Below, in pieces: positions 34,331-47,234 of a DNA stretch of 64,000 bases. The notes beneath the pieces were generated by a model. That model was not told the origin of the DNA, did not search any database, and was given only the letters and a program-made list of their open reading frames with translations. Position 1 is the first letter of the stretch, and each line of letters opens with the position of its first letter. The stretch covers positions 39,229,229 through 39,293,228 of the forward strand of contig CM049314.1 of NCBI GenBank assembly GCA_026874595.1, read 5' to 3'. The stretch comes from Sipunculus nudus (taxonomy: Eukaryota; Annelida; Sipuncula; Golfingiida; Sipunculidae). The translations under genes were made by a program, and so were the position numbers.

Positions 34331-36542
34331 AAGATTCAGATAGTGTTGTAATTAAATTGGACCGAATCAAGGCTTCAAATGAGGACCTTAATTCATATTG
34401 CAACACTCTTGACAGTCTCATAAGGGATTTAGGTGCACAATATCGTGACTTAATTACCTGTAAACATAGGATGTGCGATGATATAAAACACAAACAATTA
34501 ATAAATGAGCTGTGTGTACATATTACAAACAAATGCATAACTGCAGGTCTGAGTTGTATTAGAACGAAATCTAGATTTCCTAAGAATAAACCTTACTGGA
34601 ATAAGCTAGTTAAGCCGCATAAGGACAGAGCTCTTTTCTGGCATGCCATATGGATCCAGTGTGGCAGACCACAAAACAGATTAGCAGCGGATATTCGTAC
34701 GGCAACGAGGGCGCGATATCATACGGAAATAAAATATAATGAGAAAAATGAAAACGTGTTACGAAAAAGTCGTTTGTCCGAATTAGCTTGCTTTCATAGC
34801 GAGAGAGACTTCTTGGGTGAGCTTAAGAAGATGAAAATATCAAATAAAATACTTCCGAATATTATTGATGATCAGTGCATAGATGATGATATTGTCCAGT
34901 GTTTTAAGACTAAATTTTGTAACTTGTATTATAGTTTTGTGACTTATTATGATGAAATAGCCTGTATCAGACAACAAACATCCAGATTGATATCGCATTG
35001 CCATGAGACCTGTGCCATATACGTAGATCATGTTAAACAGGCAGCCAAGCTTTTAAAATCAGGAAAAGGTGATGGAAATAAGGGTCTGTCTTCTGATCAT
35101 ATCATTCATGGTTCTAATCAGTTATGTGTGTTATTGTCACATCTGTTTAATTCGATGCTTTTACATGGGTTTACACCCGATTATCTACTTGAATCTGTTA
35201 TTTTGTCGATACCAAAGGATCCTGTAAGAAATTTATGAAACAGTGAAAATTATCAAGATATCTCGTTGTGCAGTAGTATTTGTAAACTGTTTGAAATTGT
35301 TATCCTTCGACGATGCCGTTAACAACTTGAGACATCAAATCAGCAGTTTGTTTTCAAAAAGCAACATTCCACTATTATATGTACGTCTGCGTTAAAGGAT
35401 ACTGCTGCAAACTACGTCTCGTGGTTCCTAAGTATACTGTTGTTTACTAGACGCTTCTAAAGCTTTTGACAAAATTAAGTTTGGTAAATTATTTAACCCT
35501 TTATCGTAGAAAAGAAGCTGCTATCATCATTCGACTGTTACTTGATATGTATATGAGACAAAAAGTATGTGTGAGATGGAAAAGCAAGCTTTCAAATTAC
35601 TTTTCTGTGTCCAACGGATTGAGACAAGGCGATATATTATCACCGCTACTCTTTAGGGTTTACATGGATGTACTAGTGGGCAGATTGAAGGAAAAGGGTA
35701 TAGGATGTTATGCAGGAAGTCATTTTGCGGGAGCAGTTGTATATGAGGACGATGTTACACTTTTAAGTCCATCCTGGAATGGATTACAAGAAATGGTTAA
35801 AATTTGCAAAGAATATGGCCAGGAATTCAATTTACATATAATGCCAAAAAGACTACTTGTATAATATTCAGCAGGAAACCATGTTCATGTCTCGAACTTG
35901 AGTTAAATAATATCAAATTGAAATGGAAAGAAATGTTCGTCATTTGGGTGTATATTTGAATTATGATTTAACTGAAGACGTAGATATTTTTAGAAAAACG
36001 GAAGATTTTATATTCATGGTTAATAAGTTGATGGCGAATTTCGGAACTCTTGCTTCTGTTTCTTTGAATGTACTGTTCCACAATTTTGTTGTTCTTTGTA
36101 TGGATGTCAAACGTAGTGTCTTAATAACAAGTCAGTAGAACGTATGTCCACAATGTGCAGAATGGCTATACGTAGAGTATGGGGACTTCCTAGAAATTTA
36201 CAAACAGATATTGTGTACGTGATTAGCGGCTTTAAACCAATTACTGATATACTCAAAAAACGGTTTTTAATCATGTATGCCAATATGTCCTGTGTAAAAA
36301 ATTCTGTAGTAAATTTTATTGCACAGAGAGCGCAGTACGACTGTACTGGATTCATAGGAGCTAATATTAGACATGTGGAGAAAAATAACTTGAAATCTAA
36401 AGTTATACGTGTGAATAACAACGTTCAGTTTCTGAAAATACTGATAAATTGTCGAGACGATCAGATGGAATTAGATGGATGCTCTTATGATGATTTATTG
36501 ATAATCATTAACTATCTGTCTACTTGCGATGCTGTAACATAG
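34330..36542 (+). pseudogene. LINE ORF2 reverse transcriptase region, frameshifted
   Basis: Linker and RT segments lie in several frames. KSGKGDGNKGLSSDHII is followed by LFNSMLLHGFTPDYLLESVI. LDASKAFDK is near 35443-35475. NGLRQGDILSPLLFRVYMD is followed by YEDDVTLLSPS, where the usual YADD is altered. The rest continues in two more frames to about 36540. It is inactive. Confidence 0.8.
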
Positions 36543-36668
36543 ATAATGGTTCCTTGTGTCATTTAGTTATTACTTTATATTATTTGTGAGTACATTTACA
36601 CCACTTCTTTTCTGTTTATATTAACACAATTTGTATGTACCTTGGTACGAATAAAGATATGTATATAT

Positions 36669-37640
36669 AACTTGCTTCTATGATTAACCAAGTGAGTCTA
36701 AAGAGGGAGGTTCCGTTTGTTTCTTGGCCAGTAAACTGTTAACAAAGATAAAGTTCTGGTTTTGTAACCAGGTGTGAACACGATGTAAAACAAAAAAGTC
36801 CTGTATTTGGATTTGACGCTGCAGTGTAAATTAAAAGGAAGGTCCGGGTTGTTTGATTTACCAGGGCAGGGTAAATGAAGCATTTCTGTTATTTTGGTTT
36901 ACCTGGGCTCTGGTTTTGTGATTGTCATGGGTATTATACAAGAAGTATGCCATTAGAGAAAAAAAGGATAAAAATGAGAAAATACATCTTATAAAATATG
37001 AAGAGACAAGTTAGAAAAATGTTTTTTTTTTATCCTTTTGAAAATCAATTGTGTACTCTAGTAGACAAGAGATGTGTCTGTTCTGCTATTAATATATGAA
37101 TGATATTTTTTTGTAGATTTTATAACTTCTTCCCAATATCACGATTTACAACAACCCTTCCATTGTAACGTGATCAGGACTTGGGGTGTAAGCTTGATAA
37201 CTTACATCACTGTCTATTTTTGACCATATTTGACTGTCATGGCAACCTTTTTTTAATAAATTAATTTAATAAACTACATTAATTGCATTTGTAATATTGT
37301 CACAAACCATTTCTGAAAGAGGCAAAATGTTTATTACTAGATTTAATAATAAACATATGCGATTCTCTGCCAAGCATTACGTCGTGCCACTCTACCTGTG
37401 AAATATATTTTTCGAGAAATTGCTAATCAAATTTTATATGACAACAATTAAATAGCATGGGTTCAACTGTATGGTTGTCATCACAGCTGCTACATGATGC
37501 AAATAATATTTTCTTTCATCAATTTAAACTTTTACCACAAGGCAAAATTGAAGTAGGCCTTTCTCTTGAATGGAATTTTTAGTATATTTCTTCTATAGCA
37601 GTTAGTAAGAAGTGTTTCATATTTCTTCAGTGCCCTGATG
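36669..37640. repeat. segmental duplicate, right part (matches 44548-45440)
   Basis: Resumes at ACTTGCTTCTATGAT and matches 44548-45440 through CAGTCCTGTATTTGGATTTG-type and TCTATAGCAGTTAGTAA stretches. No coding exon is visible in either copy. Confidence 0.75.
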
Positions 37641-37834
37641 GTAAGATTAATTATTTTAAAATAATCTAAATTATATGGTAAATATTCCCATGACGTTGTC
37701 TTTATTTTGCCCTTTCTTTCACACACATACCGTACATATATAATATTACTATCTATTAATATTTTACTGAACATATGTCTATATAAGACCATTCTCTTTT
37801 CTATAACTGAGTATGTAATATTTCTGTTTCCCTA

Positions 37835-38440
37835 TAGTCATTCACCATATGTATTTTTCGTTTAGTTTTTTTCAGCTACTTTACATTCATTATAAAATAA
37901 TAAGTAAAAGGAAACTATTAAAGGACATATAAAATATCAAAAGCCCATTGCCAAACAAATTACTATAGTGATAATGATTATTTATGGGTTAACTAGCCAA
38001 GGGTATCGTCCTAAGTGAAATAGACCATACTACTTCCGATTCTAGCTTATGTTCGCTCACTCTCCTGTCTTTTCTCTTTACAAAAGTACAACTTTATGTA
38101 ATGATCTTAAACGCATATAAGGCATTGTTCAGAAGTTTAAAATGCAGTATCTGTAATTTACGCAAATATCGATCACAATAAAAAGCATTTGTGTTACAAA
38201 TGAATATGACGCAAAACATAATCATGACAACAAGTAGAAAAAGTAGACTTATTATTAGAAAATATGTAAGGTTAACCTAGAATTATATGGTATAATTAAC
38301 TGGACGAATTCGTCTTAATCACTAACTTCCCAAGTATTTGTCACACCAGGTAAATATATTTTTGCAGTCAAGGAAGATTGTCACTTAAATTCTAACTGAA
38401 TAAATCATAATTTCCCATTCAGATTTTTCCGGAAAATAAG
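37835..38440. repeat. partial duplicate of 14475-14610, otherwise no feature
   Basis: 37835-37980 matches 14475-14610. The remainder is AT-rich and may be the 3' flank of the lectin remnant that follows. Confidence 0.45.
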
Positions 38441-38486
38441 TTTGTTTGAAATAAGTAAAGAGGAAAAGTAGTTTAAAGCTCCTACC

Positions 38487-38740
38487 ATATTTCGCAAATT
38501 GTTCCCGTTTAAACCTTAATGTCCCAGTTTGCCAAAAGAAACTGGAACGACCGGCAAGACCAAAGTTACCACCAATGGAAGACTTGATTACACTTCGTCT
38601 GTAGGTGATACCATTGAACGTATCACCAATCAGCTTTTATCCATTTCCCGATCAGAAAAACATATTCTCCCGATGTTCAGTAAAAAGTTTAATTTCTGCC
38701 AACAATTCCTGAAACGATGTCTTGACGAGTATGATGTTCA
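38487..38740 (-). pseudogene. C-type lectin last-exon remnant (copy 5)
   Basis: Aligned to 8970-9217, the minus strand still shows TSGEYVFLIGKW and an ICE-like end, but has stops and frame changes and no terminator at the usual place. No other lectin exons were found nearby. Confidence 0.55.
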
Positions 38741-38744
38741 TTTC

Positions 38745-40040
38745 TGATATTATAAAGTGATTTATAAATAACATATATAATATCTCTACAAAATAATTAC
38801 TTCATGCCTGCCAAGCCCTAATGTTTACTAAGTAATTTCTTAATCACTATCGTTTACGTTCATCATCATTAATTTAATTTAAAACCTTACCTATTTTATT
38901 TTGTCACAGAAAGATATGTTGTGTCGGCTAGGATTCTGCTTAGATTTACATTGTTAAATGGAGTACCATTAAGAAATGTCGTAAGATGCAAAAAAATAAT
39001 GGACTTCAGACTTGATATTCGCCGTCTTACACGTTTTAATATATATCGATTTTCTTTTTTTTTATCTTCAGATTAATGCTTCTACCTAACGTGTCATTAA
39101 AAAAATAAAACAGAGAATAAAATAGTACTTCACTTTGTGTGTCAGCTGTTAATCAGAAAAAATGCCACCTAATTCTTCAAATAAAATGGTCGGTATCTCT
39201 TCGAGGAACATTAATTTTTTTGTATAAATTAATTGAAATACATTCCTCTGCAATAGTAACATCCCCAACAAACATTAACAAAAATAAAAGAAGAGAAATA
39301 AGCCTTTTCTGACCTTATATGTGGTACGATCGTCTGAAATTGTCTGGGTTTTTTTCTTAACATGTTTAAATATATATGTCACTCCTAAACTGCGTTGCAT
39401 GTGAAATCCGAATTACATAATTCATTCTGAGAACATTTAATTTTCTTTCTTCCGTACAGTCTCTATTGTGAAAGTTTATTCCCTAACACTGACCTGCTTC
39501 ATATACTAAACATGCATTAACTTGCAGTTTGTCTAACAAATGCCCATTGCACATACAATAACTGACAGTTATATGCCACTTCATTTAATATACCAATGAT
39601 GAATGGCTCATTTATTTCCAATATTATTAAGAAGAAGAACATAAAGGAAATAACAAGAATTGAAGAATATAATTCCTCCAGTCAGTTATATATTGTTGTT
39701 ACCGATAGAGTGAAACAAAATGGTTAAAAATAGTTCAATGCATAATTAGTCAAGTAATTACAGATATAATTATGATTATATGAGTTTAGGTTTCCTTCTC
39801 AACCATCATACTTTTCCTGAGTGATTAAGCTGTCTTGTATTTTTACATTTTAGTTTTGTTATAATGATCATTTACTTAATAAGTTTTTTCAGTGGTTTTC
39901 CTGCTATATAGCACATTAGGCAAAGAAGCAAAAATAAACATACTTTCTAAAACAACATATTATCAACAGTAACTTTCAACAGGGTCAAAAGTGTACCATT
40001 ATTGTGTGTGTGTGATTCCGTAGTAGTAAAGAACCCGTGT
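38745..40040. other. no recognised feature
   Basis: AT-rich sequence. A possible trace of lectin exon sequence near 39460 was too weak to call. Confidence 0.35.
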
Positions 40041-40049
40041 TAACTGTCC

Positions 40050-41060
40050 ATTCATTGGTCAGGCCTGCTTACCATTGGGTCGAAGGGTCTGCTTCTTATG
40101 TGTGGTTGCTGTACAAATTACACTTCAGGATAAACGTTATCCTTAATAATAGACTTACAGGCGTCGAATATCACTTGATGTTTAAGACAATATACAATTA
40201 AACACATTTATTATCTATAATTCAGACGTGACCTACTGACCCAATGTCTAATGATTATCTGTGATTGCATGTGCCGAAAAGTTTGTTTTTCTGCTGACCC
40301 CTATTCTGTGATCGGCAAATATTGATTTCAAGGAATAAAATGGGCATACATTCATTGGAATAGTTATATGTTCACATTTTTATGAGAGTGTGGATGTAAA
40401 TATAAATTAATATGAATAGTTATATTTTATCAGCATTGCCAAATGAGTCCAAAGGCTTATACACATATTATTTGTCCTGTCACATATGTCAAATCAATGA
40501 ACAGTCGAAGCATACATTGTTCGCGTTTCATATACAATGTGACTGCCAAATAAACAGACCGACTTTAGGTTACCTGATCAGGGTGTATGAAAACAAAACA
40601 GATAAAAAATCATATGCATTTCAATCAAATGTATGTGTTCCCCTTTAAATTGTTTGATCAGGAGAAACTGGTTCAAAGTAAAAAGGGTATAAACATAGAA
40701 AAGAAGATAGGCCAAGATACAAGTTAAACAGCAAGATAGTTTTAGCTTTTAAGCTTGACATGATTTTAGATACAAAATAATGACCCAGGTACATTAACGT
40801 CAAAACAACCGGCTCGTTTTCTATATTTTTTATATTACAGCACATGATATAAATATGCAAAGTTGAAAAGAAATAATTCTCGTTGTTTCTGAAGCATGGC
40901 CAATATTATATCATCCTGTATGACATATTTGAAAGGTGCTAGCAGCACTGTGTACGTTCAACGGAAGAAATTACTTGAACATTCACCGATTTTATATTAG
41001 TCATAATATTGTTTTAAAAATAATTCTCCTATAATAGAGTGAAATATTTAAATGTGTTAT
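40050..41060. repeat. segmental duplicate of 13790-14400, 26320-26575 and 31150-31330
   Basis: Three consecutive parts match three separate places: 40050-40560 with 13790-14400, 40640-40835 with 26320-26575, and 40835-41010 with 31155-31330. The last junction is closed here, so the 26.6-31.1 kb interval including piggyBac is absent. Confidence 0.65.
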
Positions 41061-41069
41061 AAATATATA

Positions 41070-44048
41070 CACAGCCGAACCTCACTTATTGGGCACCCCT
41101 AAAAAGTGGGTATTTTTGGCCAGTCTTTTTTTTCTTGTTTTTGTCATGTTCAGCTCATGTGGGCATCTCTATATTCTGTAAAGTGGGCAATTTTCCCGAG
41201 CTAATGTGGGCACCTCATCGATTATCTCTGTTGATGAGTCTTCCTTTCTATACTTTAGGAGCTTTATATATTGTGAACTTTTAATTTTTAGTAATTAACA
41301 TAACAATTAATTATTTTAAAAATTTATATTTTAACTATTAATGGTAATGATCAAACAGATAAAAAAGGTCAGAGGTTTACAACTGTCATATAACATAATA
41401 TTTTTAATATCCTACTTGACTCAAGGCTAGGCATGGGATACATGCATATTATTTAGACTACTTTGATGTGCCTGTACCGTGTGGTCAGACTCGGCCTATG
41501 CTGGCTGCTCCTGTAATGTGTATAGTCAGCAGGGATTGTCCACTCAGTAGCCATTAAAAACTAGACTGATAGGCATATTTTAACTTAGCAGTAACTAGAC
41601 TTTCTTAAGTCAATTGGGAAACTAAACTGCTAAAGTTAATACCAAAAGTGGATGCCTTGCTCATTCACTTATTACTTGGTACTCTGAGATAAGGTAACAA
41701 GGTAAGGTTCCCTTGTCTCATTGAAATGTATACTTTGCAGTTGCACTTAATAATCAACCCCAGTACCTGGTCATTCGCATGCATTCTGTGTCATATTCAC
41801 TGTTATGGATCACTTAAAAAAGTCAACCCAAGACTGAATTATAAAGGTTTGCTATATCCCTAAAGAACACCTCTCCACAGATGTTGAGAGTGGCCTGTCT
41901 TACAGAATTTTTTTTCAGCCTTATGGTATATCTTAGGATGCACTGGGTAACTTATCAAGATATTAAACAGATTTAAAATAACAGGATCATAGCTTGTAGA
42001 ATATGTCCATCAATGTATGTTATAACACACACATATATATTAACAATTATTATTGTTTACATTAAGGTCTAATCATCACAAACAACCTTGGTTTAATTTA
42101 GCTTTAGAATTCATATTAATAATAATTTTAGACACAGTGATGTATAATTATTTAGAATCCTTAGAATATTCTCCATCAGATGAGATTTATTTAAAAAGTG
42201 TAACAGTGTCCACTTTGAAAATTTAAAAACTTGAAATGATTTAAAATTATTTTTGTTTAATTGGATATATCTCAAAATTGGCATAGGGTATGTGTGTGGA
42301 AATAGTATCATTTGAAACTACATACAAATAACTCCAGGCGTTTTTTTATATATATTTATAGTCTTTTTTCATAATGAATTTTAAATTTAAAAAAAATGTG
42401 TGATGTTAACAATACTTATTTCGTTTAAATAACGTATTTCTACTACACTAAAAACGATATAGTAAAAAGAAAAAAACGCATTTTAGAATACTTGTTGATT
42501 TACCTAAATGCAAAATTTGAGGACTCTATATTCGATGGTTTTTGAGAAATATCGCTCTGAAGACAGTACAGTCTCCTGAAATACTGTTTTGAGAAAACGG
42601 CCAAAAACTGTTTGGGAAGAGAAAGTTCGTTTTGAGTGGAAAACAGGAATATACGCGCAAGTGACAGTTGTATTTTTTCACTAAATGTTCCGATGAGAAT
42701 CGGTTTCAATATATAAATTATAAAATTTAATGGTTTATCAATGTTAAAAAAGGATTTTATTAGGCATCATGACAACTGAAGAACTGTCAAACTAAAGTAG
42801 GCGGAGCTTACTGGTCCGAGGGGTCGGTCATCGGTAATCAGGTCATGGGCTACCGCGCCGGGGCACGCGTCAGGTGTGCAGTGACTGATAAGAACGATCA
42901 CTCTGTTTACTCTGCGCTCTCATTCAGACCACCATATACCCTAATCCAATTAACAGGTTGTCTCTCCCTCTCACAATTATATATGAGACACTACATAGCA
43001 ACACATATCTCTCTCTCTCTCTCATTAGATTTATTTACACCAGTCATATACGCGCAAAAAATCGTGCTGCGGCCGCTCTTGCTTTACCGATCGCTCACTT
43101 GACGAGTCCGAATCGTCATCTCTGTGTATGGACACTGGAACCTTGTGATCAGCAGTATGTGAGTTTCTCGTTCAAATAGCGAATTTTATCTTCGCTCACT
43201 GTACTCTTTTTTTCTTCGACCCATGACTTTCAGTTTGAAGAAAGTGTATAATATAGAAGAAGGAACGATGTATTCGGTAATGGTTTTGGCGATGTAATGA
43301 TGGACCCTCGGAGAAAATGTTATAGTGTATAGCAGGGTCAATAGTACAGAAATAACAATCGGAAAATTCATATTTCTGGGTATATTCTTGGTACCACGAC
43401 TATTATTGGGTGACACTAACATATTTTAGGGCAGTGACATAGACATTTTTCGGCAACTGGAGGAGTACGATGTACAGTTTACTTCTGGGTTAGGCGTATA
43501 GGGGGACGTGTTTGTATTAATTAGTGCCAATTAGTAAGTGCCGGTAATAAAGATAAGCTCTTTCCCGGCTGACTGACCGCGGCTTCCCCACGCCTGTCAA
43601 TCAAACATTTGCCTATACCACGAGCGCATGGTTAACCAATAAGCAACTTACACGCTGCTTACTCTCGCCGAGCTGACAGTTGGTCCTGTTTACACCCCAC
43701 GTGGGGTTGACATCTGAATTAAAATTCTTATTTTTCTAATTGATACAATATCACCCCAGGAACGTGTTTTTATGAAAAGATAGATATAGCAAACATCTAT
43801 AAAACCATATGTTTTTCAGAAAAATGTAATTTTCATGATTTTTGACGATAATTAGACCTTAACCTCTCTGTTTATAAACAGGAGGAACGTACATGTATCG
43901 ATTTATTGAAGTACTCTTAACATTAAAGCAACGAGTAATATTTCAAAGCAGGAGGCAGCACTGAATGTGGCAGCTATAACCTGAATATAGTGGGCACCTC
44001 TAAAACTGGGCAGTTTGGCCCAGTCCCAAGGGTGCCCACAGGTTCGAC

Positions 44049-44054
<6 letters not shown>
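41070..44054. mobile_element. TIR DNA transposon without transposase, about 3 kb (pogo/Tc1-like ends)
   Basis: Left end CACAGCCGAACCT followed by TGGGCACCCCTAAAA is matched by the inverse of TGGGCACCTCTAAAA and AGGTTCGACTGTGTG at the right. The flanks are TA-rich, so a TA target duplication is plausible but not certain. Inside, only short overlapping open frames (42845-43180) and AT-rich sequence are seen. It interrupts the segmental duplicate between 41060 and 44319. Confidence 0.65.
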
Positions 44055-44108
<54 letters not shown>

Positions 44109-44263
44109 ATATAGAAGGTAGAGTTATCCTCCGTTGTAAAATGCTCTATGGCGGTAAAACATGGGATGCGACCCGATCATTAGGTGAAGCACAATAGTCT
44201 GATGATCGGGTCGCATCCCGTGAAATAGACTGTGGTAATTTTAAAGTGTTGTTTTTCTTCAGA

Positions 44264-44318
<55 letters not shown>
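44055..44318. repeat. (AT)n arrays flanking a perfect 18-bp hairpin
   Basis: Arrays at about 44055-44114 and 44265-44318 flank about 150 bp of unique sequence. That sequence holds a perfect inverted repeat, GGGATGCGACCCGATCAT at 44163-44180 and its complement at 44202-44219, with a 21-nt loop. Confidence 0.85.
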
Positions 44319-44320
<2 letters not shown>

Positions 44321-45440
44321 CGTGTTACATCACGTCTCTTTCGTGATTGTAATGCTTAAATGTAAACACATAAAAGTTAAGAAAATAAGGAACTGGTCCT
44401 CAATGTAAGCCTATTTATGTAAGCGTTTCTTAGAAAGACTGGCATCTTTTGAAACAATATAATAAACCACATAATCAAATTTCACATTTAATGTAACCCA
44501 TATCAATGCATATATTCTAAATTCGTAAGGTATGTTTACAATAACTTGCTTTTATGATATACCAAGTTATTTGAATCAAAAGGTCCTGGCAAGGGTACTG
44601 CAAATAAAGATGAAGTCCTTGTTTTGTGACCACGTGTGACCACACTGTAAAATGAAAAGTCCTGTATTTGGATTTGACGCGCGGTTGTTTAGTAAAAGGT
44701 CATTGATGTCTGGTTGACCAGGGCAGGGTAAATGGAACATTTCTGTTACTGAGAGAAAAGGATAACAATTATTTAATACTTCATATAAAATATGAAGAGA
44801 TAGGTTGAATATAATCTTTGGAAGACCTATTGTGTTATTCTAATAGTAGGGGGGTGTGGGGGGGGGGGGGGATGGCGATTGAGGGGAGTCTGTTCTGCAT
44901 TTAATATATGAACCTTTTTATGGATGTTTTACTTCTTCCCAATATCACGATTTTACATCAACCCCTCCATTTTCACGAGATCAGAAAACGGGGGATGTAA
45001 CCTCTATCTCCTACATCACTCTTAACTTTTGACCATATTTGACTTCATCGCAACAATTATTCTTTAATAATGCACTTTCCTCATTAATTGCATCAGTGTC
45101 TTTTTCCCCCTAAAATTTCTTAAAGAGATAAAATATGTATATGCTAGTTTTAATATTGAACGTATGCGATTCTCTGCCAAACACTCCGTCTTACCACTCT
45201 ACCACTCTACCTTTGAAAATATTTTTGAGACATTGCCAACCAAATTATATATGATAACAATTAAAAAGCATAGGTTCAACTGAAAGGTTCTTATCTCTTA
45301 TCTGCTACATGATGCATATAATATATTCTTCTTACGATTTAATTTTTTACCACAAGGCAAAATCCTATGTAACATTTTAAAATTGGAGTAGGCCATTGTC
45401 TTGTCTGGAATATTTAGAACATTCCTTCTATAGCAGTTAG
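44319..45440. repeat. segmental duplicate with empty LINE site
   Basis: Matches 31386-31650 joined to 36669-37640. It is continuous at 44520-44560 where the other copy holds the LINE. A G-rich run lies near 44848-44873. Confidence 0.75.
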
Positions 45441-45560
45441 TAAAACAAAGCAGTGTTATATATACATTTAGTGTACCTTAAAAAAATCACAAGTTGCTAA
45501 ACATACAATACATATATATCTCGGGGAACTCTTTTATATTATGTCAGTCCGGATCGTGGC

Positions 45561-46180
45561 TTAAACCTCAATCTCTAAAACCTCACAAAGAGCTCCTCGG
45601 CGAGAAACTAAGGTTGGTAACGTCCACCAAGGGTTGAGGCCAAAGTGACGAGCATAGGCGGAATCTAGTAGACTTGGCCTGATTCCGAAACCGTTGAACG
45701 TTTCATCAATCAGCTGACCGGTGCTAGCCCACTTCCATTTTTTGGCCAGGAATATATATTCCCCGGATGTCCAATAAAACATTCCCTTGCCACCAGCACT
45801 TTCTGAAATGCCGAGTTTTTTTATTCATTTAGATATTAGTTCCTATATTTAGTATCGAGGCTTTGTCGCATTTCCCACCAAACTATCATCTTGTTATGGA
45901 AGAGATGTAAATTTACTCTCTAAATAAAGCAGCTATTATTTATTTTGATCATTAACAGAAGCTGTGACATTTACAATACTCTTTCTTTCATACATATTCT
46001 TCTATCCATTGCTTAATCCTTATTTAAAAAATATGATTTTCTTCAAACTTAATATTATTTCCCCCGGTCTTCATATTATGTTGGCTTCTGAACAAATTTG
46101 TACGAGTCTGTTACATCGTCGCAGGCCTTTTCAAGTTTTTTTTCTATTGTGGCTCTGTAATTTAATTTTTCCCTTGTTTA

Positions 46181-46240
<60 letters not shown>

Positions 46241-46673
46241 GGGCATGCGAAAAAGTGAGGTCATCATACCAATGACTTACCTCTTATAATCCACGCAAGA
46301 TGATTGTTTTCGGCCTCAGTCTCTATTGCAACAAGGTCTGAGTTTCTTTCCTTGCAGAAGAGACGGGCATTTTCCCAGTCGTTCATTTCCTCGCTCATTT
46401 TAAACAAATAGCAAGACTTCCTACCGTTGGACCGGAACGGATGACGAAATCTATTGGGACATTCTAAAAGAATTGGAGATACACATTAAACATGCAGATT
46501 TTACATACAGCTGTTTTGGTGAATTTTTAATTTTACTCCTCCGCTTTTCTTCAAGAATACACTTGTTAGCAAAATTGAAAAGAAATAAAACGTTCGAGGG
46601 TCATGTTACTCGTAACATACAGAACGGTCACTTTAACCATGATCTGTACAAATAATAATAAAAATAAAAATAA

Positions 46674-46704
<31 letters not shown>

Positions 46705-46852
46705 AATGAAAACAGTCAAATTTGCAAGATTATAGAATAATTTAAAACTTAATATTTTTTTTATGAAAATAATAACAGGGAAAAATCCTCTAAGTTGACC
46801 ATGTTTTATTAATATTTTCATCAGCATACCAGTAGATTATTTTAATAAATAA

Positions 46853-46900
<48 letters not shown>

Positions 46901-47171
46901 TACAAATAAATGTACTGTATACCTTACATAGCCAATAATAATAAGCAGCAAAATTTTATTGACAGCTAAAAACACGCAGAAAATGTACCTGATAAAGTAT
47001 AAATATTATGTAATCAAAGATTTCAAGCACACACAAAACAATTGAAATGTATTATGAATCATACCATTTCAATCAGAAAGTATAACCTAATGAGCCAAAC
47101 AGCATGTTGCACGATATTGCGCAGGTATAAAATGTCTAAATCTATTACCTCTTTATTTTGTCGAGTTTATT

Positions 47172-47234
<63 letters not shown>

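Larger units (their letters stand above)
31651..36668 (+). mobile_element. decayed APE-type non-LTR retrotransposon (LINE), about 5 kb
   Basis: The segment interrupts a duplicated block: sequence before about 31650 and after about 36669 is continuous at 44520-44560. Order 5' to 3' is a leader, an ORF1 remnant, an endonuclease domain and a reverse transcriptase domain. AATAAA lies near 36650 and the end is a short TATG/TA-rich tail. Multiple frameshifts show it is inactive. The clade (CR1/L2/Jockey-like) was not resolved. Confidence 0.85.

Noticed and set aside
42845-43179. Overlapping frames suggesting a gene
   Set aside because: Two overlapping plus-strand frames without a domain, inside a non-autonomous TIR element.
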